Source: Cytophagaceae bacterium (GTDB taxonomy: Bacteria > Bacteroidota > Bacteroidia > Cytophagales > Flexibacteraceae). Taken from it: a DNA stretch of 64,000 nt. Below are positions 57,001 to 64,000 of the stretch, one piece after another (position 1 is the first letter of the stretch; every line of letters begins with the position of its first letter). The notes beneath the pieces were generated by a model, which saw only the letters and a program-made list of their open reading frames with translations, searched no databases and was not told the DNA's origin. The stretch is from the NCBI GenBank assembly GCA_027487695.1, contig JAIYDB010000055.1, forward strand, positions 1 to 64,000. The letters run 5' to 3'. Position numbers and translations under genes: made by a program.

Positions 57001-57053
57001 GTACCCAAGTATTGCTTTTAATAGGACAAAGTTGGTTACTTACAGAAAAATAG
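54003..57053 (+). CDS. Two-component regulator propeller sensor histidine kinase (LytS-type)
   Basis: This 1016-residue membrane sensor begins with a signal peptide (about 1-20). A periplasmic double propeller of regulator-type repeats (for example FLWIGTRNGLLKSDGVSYT, MWIGTNNGMAIFDPE, LWVGTYGNGLFYLHI) spans about 30-680, followed by a Y_Y_Y domain at about 693-759. A transmembrane helix at about 766-790 leads to a cytoplasmic His_kinase-type domain with phospho-accepting His820 in SQLNPHFIFNALNS and an ATPase region VENAIWHGLRQKPGN. It is 41 bp upstream of a LytTR regulator and forms a two-component pair. The ligand is unknown; related Bacteroidota sensors often sense polysaccharides, but here no PUL genes follow. 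Confidence 0.95.
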   Translation: MKRLLLCVLLLVSWFGVTLAQPADLMNMTFKQVGTEQGLSNLYVTTVLRTSDGFLWIGTRNGLLKSDGVSYTIYSTGSPSSLQLVNNVIVAIKEMPNHKLAVLSSRGLSVIDTNGVVISQMKIAPGMANSLPLDEYNDILPIPKENAVLLAGKRALYHINLSTKKTTVFSSDKRLLNGVNKLFPSSQGQGFWALTEFQGGLFFNFGKGNVVKSVAEGKGLTTMFQWQNKLYFGLSAGNLLLVDGEKETYITVGNKQVHISEIRAYQDKLLIGTQERGLFILDNQSNKVLTSYYHTVGDVQGLPSNAITSIEIDNQSIMWIGTNNGMAIFDPERIKFRYFTNLFRVYEGEQYEVNAVVQLPSKQIWVGTSNGIDIYTEKMQFSNALQSIKGLSPTFLQGSIQELVLQKNNLWIGGTNGLALLTANNGKFLKQWSKVVIGNIEYRLDVTSLVAEADTGLWVGTYGNGLFYLHIPTNTWKVFQYAPELQFSLSHNQVNCLLLTPNSDLIVGTRAGLNLFNRKYSNFVVLNCYGEEGKTLSSDHITAIANYKNSIWVGTLDGGLSEYSEGNKSFKTYTSLAGNPVTTIHSLTALDNKLWVTSGNRLFVLEGEKVVNHYASSAGIQLQQFTKAASYSANGQLILGGIGGLIAFSPAAIIRNKVSPKPIITAIQINGTAISLSDQLNLAADENYINIWYTSLNLSAPDENTFQYRLLGSDTTWLQGGTSRTVAFNALNPGSYTFQIRALNNDGISSEIKTLQIKINPTIYASLWFRILVSVIVLSIVGYILYLVINKIKQEKEIAEFSTRLTSLRNQALQSQLNPHFIFNALNSIQEVVLSGDSKGAGIYLNKFARLLRRILEYSGIDTISLTEELKTIELYLEVESLRFSNEFNWEVQLEEDLDTDDFLIPPLLLQPIVENAIWHGLRQKPGNKVITIDIALLQTQLSIGITDNGVGFNSDEPKPATQHKKKSLGISFTKERLSVYDAQQGTVSTMDISPSVTGGTQVLLLIGQSWLLTEK

Positions 57054-57094
57054 AAATAACAACAATTTAGCTTTCCATCAATCCTTATAAACTT

Positions 57095-57859
57095 ATGAAT
57101 CAACTACGTGCCGCTATTATTGACGATGAAGAACGCGCCCGTCAGCTTCTTGCCCACTTGTTAGAAGAACATGCACCAGAAGTAAAGGTGGTTTTCTCAA
57201 CAGGTAATCCTATTGAAGGCTTAAACTACTTGAAAACCAGCGACTGCGACGTAGTTTTCTTAGATATAGAGATGCCCGGTACCACTGGTTTTCAATTGCT
57301 TGAGCAGCTAGGCGAGGTAGATTGTGATGTGATTTTCACTACTGCTTATGGTGAGTATGCTATCAAAGCGATCAGATATAGCGCTATTGATTATCTTCTA
57401 AAGCCAATAGATACCGAAGAACTTAAGGCTGCGGTAAGTAGAGTGAGCCAAAAAGGAAACAAGAAAGGCGGCATAGAACCTCAGCAATTAGAAATATTAA
57501 TGGGTCTGCTAAAAAATACTGATAAGCCTCCCGTAAAAATTACCATCCCTACTTTGGAAGGATTTTTGTTTGTGCCAGTAGCTGATATTATCCACTGTTT
57601 AGGCGATACAAATTATACCCATATTCACCTAAAGGACGGACAGAAGATATTGAGCAGCAAGAGTTTAAAGGTATATGAAGAAATGTTAGCACCTCATAAT
57701 TTTTTCAGAATACATAAGAGCCACCTCATTAATATGAGCTACCTAACTAAGTACGTAAAAGGCGAAGGAGGCAAGGTAATTATGACCGATGGAAGTGAAT
57801 TAGAAGTGAGTCGTAGGAAAAAAGAAGAATTTCTTGGTAAAATTGGGAGATCAAATTAA
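57095..57859 (+). CDS. LytTR-type response regulator
   Basis: This 254-residue regulator has a receiver (about 1-125) with Asp10/Asp11 and phospho-accepting Asp57 in DVVFLDIEMPG, and a LytTR DNA-binding domain (about 145-250) with TNYTHIHLKDGQKI, FRIHKSHLINMSYL and GSELEVSRRKKEEF. It is partnered with the kinase at 54003. It ends eight bases before a GTG-start gene, so that gene is probably translated with it. Confidence 0.96.
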   Translation: MNQLRAAIIDDEERARQLLAHLLEEHAPEVKVVFSTGNPIEGLNYLKTSDCDVVFLDIEMPGTTGFQLLEQLGEVDCDVIFTTAYGEYAIKAIRYSAIDYLLKPIDTEELKAAVSRVSQKGNKKGGIEPQQLEILMGLLKNTDKPPVKITIPTLEGFLFVPVADIIHCLGDTNYTHIHLKDGQKILSSKSLKVYEEMLAPHNFFRIHKSHLINMSYLTKYVKGEGGKVIMTDGSELEVSRRKKEEFLGKIGRSN

Positions 57860-57867
57860 TTGAACCC

Positions 57868-59172
57868 GTGTATTACTCCCAGCAAATAGTTCCTGATCAA
57901 GATATTCTAGACCTTGCCAAAGCAAGACAGTTATCTTTGTTTTTCGATAGTGTAAAGCCTATGCTACCGTTATGGTATGGGCTTGCGTTACGTATTACAA
58001 ATTCGGAATTAAGTGCGAGTAGGTTATTACAATACGGTGTTCTTCAAATTTGGCAACAGCCAGATAGTTTTAGACCAGATTTTGGAGCTATTTGGTGGCA
58101 AGTAATTACCAGAATGCAAGAGCGTAGCAAGTTTTTAGGTGCTCAACTAGAAACCGACTATCAGCCATCCGGGTTATCGTTGAAGCTACCTGCCGATAGA
58201 ATATTATATAACCTCCTAATTGAAGGCAAAACCCTTACAGAAGCAAGTGCACAACTTAATATTTTACCAAGTTTAGCCGCCGATCGCTTGTCCACTGCAT
58301 TGCTTGAACTTTATAGTTTTGCCAATGAAGAAATTTTAAGTGAAGCAGATCTGTTTACGCTGAAAGCAATAAACAACAGGTTACTTCAAATTGAATTTGC
58401 TGAAGAACAGTGGGTAGATATTGCTGCTATACAGCAACTTGTTCCTAAAGCTATGCTTGCATTAGAATGCTTTTGTGTACAATACGCTCGCGTTTTGCCA
58501 GAGAATCTACAAGTTTCACTTTCAGAAACACTTAGGAATGTTCAGCTACCTGCTAATACCGACTACGGCATAAAAGTAGAACCCTTGGATCCTACTCTGG
58601 CAGTAACTACCAAAACAAAGCTTATAGGCTATCAGGTTGGTGTGGCACTTATGGGGATAGGATTAGTGATACTTGGATTCTTACTTATCCAAACCTATTT
58701 GCGTCTTTCAAAACAAGGGGAAGAGTTATTGTTACAACAAAAAGAAAAGGAGATACTGTACCAGAATTTCTTGCGTACCCAAAAGCGTAACGAAGAAACG
58801 GACCAAACCATGAGCCTTATTCAGCGAGAGAAGGCAACAGTGTTTTATTTAAAGAGTACCAGTTACGCCCCAGAGTCTGATATTATTGTTTTTTGGAGTA
58901 AGAGAAGCGGTAGAGTATTTACCTATTTGAATAAGCTACAACCGCCGGCTAAGAACAATGTGTATAAGATTTGGGCTATTCAGAGGATAAATACAGGCAT
59001 CCCTGTGTTTAAAAGTCTTGCACTTTTACCTAGTAATACCAAAGACCAAACGCTAGTATCGGCAGGGATAGCCCAAAATGCCGATGGCTTTGTAGTGACT
59101 GAAGAAACTGATCCAAACGTAAAAAACCTTACAACCGACAGAATTGTGGCACAATTTCCTGTTGCATATTAA
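57868..59172 (+). CDS. Predicted sigma-like / anti-sigma-like membrane fusion protein, GTG start
   Basis: This 434-residue protein starts at GTG 57868, eight bases after the LytTR regulator. Residues about 20-85 read like ECF sigma region 2 (LWYGLALRITNSELSASRLL, IWQQPDSFRPDFG, WWQVITR). Residues about 105-150 read like region 4 (EGKTLTEASAQLNILPSLAA, RLSTALLELYSF). A linker follows, then one transmembrane helix at about 253-278 (VALMGIGLVILGFLLIQTYL), a coiled coil at about 280-322, and an RskA-like C-terminal domain at about 324-434 (LKSTSYAPESDIIVFWSK, YKIWAIQRINTG). RskA-type domains are normally on separate anti-sigma factors. Whether the sigma part still binds RNA polymerase is unclear; the match is by eye and may be degenerate. 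Confidence 0.62.
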   Translation: MYYSQQIVPDQDILDLAKARQLSLFFDSVKPMLPLWYGLALRITNSELSASRLLQYGVLQIWQQPDSFRPDFGAIWWQVITRMQERSKFLGAQLETDYQPSGLSLKLPADRILYNLLIEGKTLTEASAQLNILPSLAADRLSTALLELYSFANEEILSEADLFTLKAINNRLLQIEFAEEQWVDIAAIQQLVPKAMLALECFCVQYARVLPENLQVSLSETLRNVQLPANTDYGIKVEPLDPTLAVTTKTKLIGYQVGVALMGIGLVILGFLLIQTYLRLSKQGEELLLQQKEKEILYQNFLRTQKRNEETDQTMSLIQREKATVFYLKSTSYAPESDIIVFWSKRSGRVFTYLNKLQPPAKNNVYKIWAIQRINTGIPVFKSLALLPSNTKDQTLVSAGIAQNADGFVVTEETDPNVKNLTTDRIVAQFPVAY

Positions 59173-59465
59173 AAAAAATTTTATTCGGGGATTATTTTTT
59201 AAACTTGTATTTTTTTGTGATTTGATTGTATCATTTTAAGAATTTGGGTGCAATATTCTCTTGAAATTCAGATTTTAACATGCATTGCAACACTATGACC
59301 AAATTTTATTCTGAATTTTTGTTTTTCGAGGGGTGTTTGCGGGCTTCTGATTTAGTAACGAGTTGATTAATGAGATATTAAACACTAAGTTTGTGATTGG
59401 TATTTTCCTAAAATAAACTATCAACTACAAATTTCCTTCACTCAAAATCATTTTATCCATTTAGT
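59173..59465. other. 293-bp AT-rich gap before the giant surface-protein gene
   Basis: No gene was seen. The stretch is AT-rich with T runs near 59190-59215, but there is no clear hairpin terminator after the fusion gene and no exact TTG/TAnnTTTG pair was found. It probably holds the promoter of the giant gene, perhaps recognised by a non-standard sigma factor. Confidence 0.5.
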
Positions 59466-62400
59466 ATGAACGCATTATACAAAGGTGGTACTCCTCCTTC
59501 TGAATCGGGCTACTCACTGTTTCAACAAAATCTTACACGAACTGCGTTCGCTGTATTGATGATGTTGTTTTCAGTAGCCTCTTTACACGCACAAACGATT
59601 ACCAACTATGCGGTATCTAGGGCTACTAATGGTAGTTTTCAAGATATGAGTTCAGGTACTACTACTATTCTTGCTCCTGTAGCGGCAGGATATGATGGTG
59701 GGGCTACCTCGGTTCAAACATTGCCATTTGACTTCTGGTTCATGGGTGTCCGCTATACTCAAGCTTCTTTCAATGTTAATGGGGGGTGGGCATTAGGCAG
59801 TACAGCAGTTACCATTGGTACTGCTACACCAGTAATTACCGCTAACAGGGCTATTTTTGGAGTAATTAACGGTGATAATTCTGTTTTGGCAAGTACTGCT
59901 CAAGCCGATGCTGGTATTTATTCTAAAATTTTTGGAACTGCTCCTAATAGAACTTACGTAGTTGAGGTGAGAGGACATGTTGTTCCTTGGGATAATAGAA
60001 CTACAGGAGGTAACACAAGTAACTACCAAATCTGGTTGGAAGAAACCACTAATAAGATTTATTATGTATATGGTTCTGTTGTTCATAGAACTGCAGCAGT
60101 TAGGGAAAGTCAGGTATTTATAAGTGACGGTAGTGGTACAGTTTCAAGACCGCTTTATGTTACCGCAACAGCTCCAACTGCGCCAGCTACTGTAGTAACT
60201 TCAACTACTGCCCCCCTTACAACTGCCAGAATAATTAGTACCGGCACTGCTAATTCACCTTTGCCAATTATTAATGGTGGTGCATCAAATGGTTCTAGAG
60301 TTGTTTTAACATTTGACCCAACAGCAGCTGCAACACCTGTATCTGCTCCTACTGGTTTAACTGTTACAGGTGCGGGTACCTTAAATCTAAGTTGGACTGA
60401 TGCTAGTAATGAATTAGGATATGAAGTTTATTATTCAACTTCAGGTGCTGACTTTGCAATTAACCCTAGTGCTACGAGTAATGCTACTTATGGTAGGGTT
60501 TCCCTTGCTCAGAATGCTACTTCTACAAGCATTACAGGATTAACAGTTGGTGCTACATATTTCGTTAAATTATTCTCAAGAAGAGAAGGTTTGTCAAGTG
60601 CTGTAACAGGAAGTGCTACAATTGTAAATACGCCTGTTTCTCCTTCATCTGTTTCTGTTGTTCAAGGAGGTACTGGTCCTATTGCTCAAGGAGTTAACAA
60701 TGTTCCTTTATTGCGATTAGATGTTCCAGCTTCTGGTAATGTGGGTACTTATTCATTAAGTTCATTATCATTAAATTTAGCATCAAGTACCAATTCAAGT
60801 TCAGTTGGTAATGTTCGTATATACAGGACTACTACTACTACTTTTTCTACTACCAACCAATTAGGTACTGGAGGTATAAACTGGACTGGTTCAAGTCTAA
60901 CAATAAACCTAGCTAATGCTGGTACTGGTTTTGATTTCGGTTTTGGTGCTGGTACTAACTATATTTGGGTAGCTGCCAACGTAACAAATAACGCATCCCC
61001 AGGAACTAATCTTGATTTATCTGTTACAGGTAATGTAACTTTCAATCTTTCTGGAGGTGGGTCCACTTCTTTAACGCCATCTACTCCAGACCCTACTGGA
61101 ACTTATAATATCTTTGTTCCAATTGGAAGTTATAATACTTCAAGAACAACTGGTGGATATTATGCTCAACCAACGTCAAACATAGCAACTTATCAGTCGG
61201 GTATAGCTTTAGATGATGCTGCAGGGGCATTAACTACTTTCCCTGCATCATTTACCTTTAGTATGGGTGGTACCACCTACACACAATTTAGTGCTAACTC
61301 AAATGGTCAGGTTGTTTTAGGTAGTCCTGTTATTGTAGGTAACCAAAGTACTCCTTTGGCTAGCCAGCCAGTTCTTAGTGCAATTTCAGGTGATAACGCA
61401 ATCATTTCTACTGGAATTTTGGCAACAGCTTCTTCTAGAACCTTTATTTCCGGGACAGCTCCGAATAGAATTTTCGTAATTGAATATAGTGGTTTTGCTA
61501 TACCGTATGATAATTACGCTTCAATTGCTTCATTCCCATCAAGTTTCCAAGTACAATTAGAAGAAACAACTAACATTGTTCGCTATGTATATGGTCCTAT
61601 TTTAGATAGAAGTATTTTAAACAGTACTGGAAGAAGTGCATTTATTTCTAGCGGAACTGCAAGTGCAACCAATTCAATGTATATTGATGGCACTACAGGT
61701 TTGCCTGTAGCAACTGGTACTGCATCAACAATTACCGAAACATCTACTACTGCTGGTGCTGCATTCCCACACATTAGTGGTGGTGCCGATGGTGCTAGAG
61801 TTGTTTACACATTTAGCCCAGTTGGAGCGCCTGCAACAGTAACTGCTCCTGGTAGTTTTACATCGCCTTCACAAACTACAACTACAATTGATCTTTCTTG
61901 GACCGATGCTTCAAATGAGAATCAATACATTTTATGGTATTCTAACACAAATGCAAACTTTGATGTAAATACTGTCCCTACTACTAATACAGCAGCAGGC
62001 GGAAGATTCATTTTAGCAGAGAATACTACATCTCAAACAGTAACGGGTTTATCAGGTACTACGCCTTACTTCTTTAAGCTTGTGGCTTTAAAAGGTAATG
62101 CTTCTGCGGTTGTTTCTACTAGTGCAAGTTTGCTTCCAGAAGATGTTTCTGTTGCTAGTGTTGCAGTAAGTCAGGTAACTCCAGTTAATGTATTTAGAAA
62201 TCAAACCAATATTCCTGTTTTACAGCTTACCCTTTCAACAACAGGTAATGCAAATACTTACTCAATAGATAATATTAATTTGAGTAACATTTCTTCAGGA
62301 ATTTCTGGTATCAAAGTTTTCAGAACTAGTACGCCAACCTTTAGTGCAACAGCTCAATTAGGAACTGGGGCAATTAGTGTTTCTGGAAGCACGCTAACAA

Positions 62401-64000
62401 TAGATGCTTCTAATGCTGGTGCAGGCTTTACCACAGGTATTGGCGGTGGTACTACCTATTTATGGATTACGGCTGATATTTCAAGCTCTGCATCTTTTGG
62501 AGGTTCAATTGATTTTGCAATTAGTGGCAATATTCAATTCACTACTACTGCAGGTAGTATTGAACTTACTCCAACTACGCCAAACCCAGCTGGAGCTCAT
62601 ACTGTAATCCCTCAAATTTCAGATTACACTGGTACCCGAGGTTTAAACAGCGCATTTGCTCCTCAAACAACAACGCCAGTAGTAATTCACGCTGCTGAAG
62701 TAGATGATGCAAACTCAACTGTTCAAACCATTCCGTTTACTTTTACTTATGCGGGAAATAACTTCACTAATCTCGTAGTTACTTCTAATGGTCAAATTGT
62801 ATTAGGTAACACCGTTCCTGGTTCAAATAGTATTTCTGCACCAGGATCTGGATTAGCCTTACTTGCTCCTGTAACAGGTGATAACGAAGTAGGTTTTTCG
62901 CCTTCTTCAATTAGAAGTTACGTTTCTGGAACATCACCTAACCGCATATTTGTAATTGACTTCAATGGTTATAAAATTCCTTATGATGTTTCTAATGCGG
63001 CATTCCAATCAAGTTTCCAAGTTTGGTTAGAAGAAACCACTAATGCTGTGAGATTTGTTTATGGGCCAGTTATTAACGGTGTTTCTACTAGCCCTACTGC
63101 ACGAACAATTAATGCATTTATTTCAAATGGTGCTGCAAGTGCAAACAACTCAATCTACATCAATGGAACTACTGGTTTACCTGTAGCTACAGGTACTGCT
63201 CCAGGTATTTCTGAGGGTACTGGAACTGCTGGTACTGCGTTCCCATCAATTAGTGGCGGAACCGATGGTTCAAGAGTTGTTTATACATTTACTCCAAATG
63301 CTTTGCCTGCGGTTTCAACACCAACAGGATTTACGTCAACAGGGCAAACTACCAATTCAATTGAATTATCTTGGTCAGATGTTAGTGATGAACACGGATA
63401 CATTTTATGGTATTCAAACTCATCGGCAAGCTTTAATGAAAATGCAATTACTGCGAATACTGGTTTAGAAGGAAAGTTATTCTTAGCGGCAAACACAACT
63501 ACGTTTGATTTAACTGGCTTAACATCAAATACACCATATTATTTCAAACTTGCCGCAGTTAAAGGTAACACTTCTGGTTTTGCTACTTTAACCCAAAGTG
63601 TAATTGCTCAGGCAGTTGCTGTATCTGGAGTAGCTGTAAGTCAGGCTGGTACTGGTTTATTAACTAGAGGTGCTACTAATGTACCATTACTTCAATTAAC
63701 AGTATCAACCACGGGTAACTCTAATACATACAACTTACAATCAATTACGCTTGGTTTAGGTTCAGGAGTTACTGCTGGAACTATTACAGGCGTTCGTATT
63801 TTCAGAACTACAACTCCAGTATTTAGTACTGCAAATCAAGTGGGTACTGGTACAATTAGCTTCAGTGGAACTAGCTTAACTATTACTTCTACTAATGCTG
63901 GTGCTGGTTTTGCAACTACATATTCTCCAGGAACAAATTATTTCTGGATTACTGGAAATATTGCTAGTGGCGCTACAATTCTTGCTACTGCCGATGTACA
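59466..64000 (+). CDS. Giant secreted repeat protein with fibronectin type III domains (cut by the window end)
   Basis: The ATG at 59466 opens a frame with no stop to the window edge (1511 codons seen). A long signal region ends near residue 43 (FAVLMMLFSVASLHAQ). The chain is then built of about 500-residue repeats: (A) a domain with PFTFTYAGNNFTNL and SNGQIVLG, (B) a fibronectin type III domain with LNLSWTDASNELGYEVYYS, and (C) a domain with TNQLGTGGINWTGSSLTI and NYIWVAANV. It is Ser/Thr/Gly-rich and contains few Cys. The size, repeats and host suggest a T9SS-secreted adhesin-like surface protein, with any sorting domain beyond the window. It is downstream of the sensor/regulator/fusion genes. 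Confidence 0.86.
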   Translation, partial: MNALYKGGTPPSESGYSLFQQNLTRTAFAVLMMLFSVASLHAQTITNYAVSRATNGSFQDMSSGTTTILAPVAAGYDGGATSVQTLPFDFWFMGVRYTQASFNVNGGWALGSTAVTIGTATPVITANRAIFGVINGDNSVLASTAQADAGIYSKIFGTAPNRTYVVEVRGHVVPWDNRTTGGNTSNYQIWLEETTNKIYYVYGSVVHRTAAVRESQVFISDGSGTVSRPLYVTATAPTAPATVVTSTTAPLTTARIISTGTANSPLPIINGGASNGSRVVLTFDPTAAATPVSAPTGLTVTGAGTLNLSWTDASNELGYEVYYSTSGADFAINPSATSNATYGRVSLAQNATSTSITGLTVGATYFVKLFSRREGLSSAVTGSATIVNTPVSPSSVSVVQGGTGPIAQGVNNVPLLRLDVPASGNVGTYSLSSLSLNLASSTNSSSVGNVRIYRTTTTTFSTTNQLGTGGINWTGSSLTINLANAGTGFDFGFGAGTNYIWVAANVTNNASPGTNLDLSVTGNVTFNLSGGGSTSLTPSTPDPTGTYNIFVPIGSYNTSRTTGGYYAQPTSNIATYQSGIALDDAAGALTTFPASFTFSMGGTTYTQFSANSNGQVVLGSPVIVGNQSTPLASQPVLSAISGDNAIISTGILATASSRTFISGTAPNRIFVIEYSGFAIPYDNYASIASFPSSFQVQLEETTNIVRYVYGPILDRSILNSTGRSAFISSGTASATNSMYIDGTTGLPVATGTASTITETSTTAGAAFPHISGGADGARVVYTFSPVGAPATVTAPGSFTSPSQTTTTIDLSWTDASNENQYILWYSNTNANFDVNTVPTTNTAAGGRFILAENTTSQTVTGLSGTTPYFFKLVALKGNASAVVSTSASLLPEDVSVASVAVSQVTPVNVFRNQTNIPVLQLTLSTTGNANTYSIDNINLSNISSGISGIKVFRTSTPTFSATAQLGTGAISVSGSTLTIDASNAGAGFTTGIGGGTTYLWITADISSSASFGGSIDFAISGNIQFTTTAGSIELTPTTPNPAGAHTVIPQISDYTGTRGLNSAFAPQTTTPVVIHAAEVDDANSTVQTIPFTFTYAGNNFTNLVVTSNGQIVLGNTVPGSNSISAPGSGLALLAPVTGDNEVGFSPSSIRSYVSGTSPNRIFVIDFNGYKIPYDVSNAAFQSSFQVWLEETTNAVRFVYGPVINGVSTSPTARTINAFISNGAASANNSIYINGTTGLPVATGTAPGISEGTGTAGTAFPSISGGTDGSRVVYTFTPNALPAVSTPTGFTSTGQTTNSIELSWSDVSDEHGYILWYSNSSASFNENAITANTGLEGKLFLAANTTTFDLTGLTSNTPYYFKLAAVKGNTSGFATLTQSVIAQAVAVSGVAVSQAGTGLLTRGATNVPLLQLTVSTTGNSNTYNLQSITLGLGSGVTAGTITGVRIFRTTTPVFSTANQVGTGTISFSGTSLTITSTNAGAGFATTYSPGTNYFWITGNIASGATILATADV
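59620..64000 (+). repeat. Three ~1.5-kb internal repeats in the giant gene
   Basis: Anchors show the period: the Trp codon of the LSW(T/S)D fibronectin motif lies at 60393, 61899 and 63372 (spacing 1506 and 1473 nt). The SNGQ(V/I)VLG codons lie at about 61302 and 62787 (1485 nt), with a degenerate first copy near 59779. The third unit is cut by the window end. The repeats are diverged in DNA, so they are old or held by selection on protein. Confidence 0.85.

Noticed and set aside
62404-63496. Frames in other phases within the giant gene (for example 62404-62607 and 63253-63468)
   Set aside because: The long in-frame reading from 59466 explains this DNA; the others arise from its biased Ser/Thr/Gly codons.

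Overview
The window looks like chromosomal DNA of a member of the Bacteroidota. The evidence is a GldJ-type gliding/secretion lipoprotein, a protein with a type IX secretion (T9SS) sorting domain, a BshC homologue, families largely confined to this phylum (DUF6702, DUF4175, the small Hc1-like histone), many lipoproteins, and promoters of the phylum's TTG / TAnnTTTG type instead of -35/-10 boxes. The class cannot be fixed from the sequence alone. Gene density is high and most of the content is housekeeping. No tRNA, rRNA, insertion sequence, prophage or CRISPR array was seen.

Layout. 1-5.2 kb (minus strand): start of an unidentified gene, nuoM, gldJ, atpC and atpD. 5.2-10.5 kb (plus): rpmH-rnpA, an S41 processing protease, a lipoprotein, a lone receiver protein, an S24-type repressor and a DUF6702 protein, closed by a 21-bp perfect hairpin. 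10.6-13.8 kb (minus): a T9SS cargo protein, ung and a glutamate-dehydrogenase-family enzyme. 13.9-16.7 kb: an SMR exporter, an AT-rich 489-bp gap, the Hc1-like histone, and nuoI-nuoJ, in which nuoI carries a repeated C-terminal tail. 16.7-24.4 kb: an ABC exporter half, leucine dehydrogenase, a flippase-like protein, rfaE2, a zinc metallopeptidase, an acyl-CoA dehydrogenase and an AraC regulator. 24.4-30.2 kb: an SDR/DUF1330 pair facing an HxlR regulator across overlapping promoters, then lysS. 30.3-39.8 kb (plus): YtxH and DUF1573 proteins, a 2-oxoacid dehydrogenase E2, a TPR protein, a peroxiredoxin, a 1171-residue DUF4175 protein and a WD40-like protein. 39.9-42.9 kb (minus): a hybrid histidine kinase and an RsmB-type methyltransferase. 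43-48.9 kb (plus): a TlpA-type thioredoxin, a phosphatase / fructosamine-kinase-like pair, bshC and 5-formyltetrahydrofolate cyclo-ligase. 50.2-52.9 kb: dnaG, a 42-residue lipoprotein and a pentapeptide-repeat protein. 54-64 kb (plus): a propeller-type sensor kinase, a LytTR regulator, a one-chain sigma / anti-sigma-like membrane protein, and a giant repeat protein that runs off the window.

Most unusual points. (1) The gene at 57868-59172 appears to fuse an ECF-sigma-like N-terminus to a transmembrane helix and an RskA-like anti-sigma domain, directly after a LytTR two-component pair and before a giant surface protein. Together these form a candidate envelope-signalling cassette. (2) The fructosamine-3-kinase homologue at 45203-46093 sits next to a low-molecular-weight phosphatase, as in bacterial deglycation pairs, but three residues expected at its active site are replaced, so it looks like a pseudokinase. 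(3) NuoI has a 46-residue repeat with an exact 138-nt spacing in its tail, and NuoM has a large hydrophilic insertion. (4) Face-to-face promoters between the DUF1330 gene and hxlR form an 8-bp palindrome. All functional statements are from recognition of families in the sequence; no database search was run.
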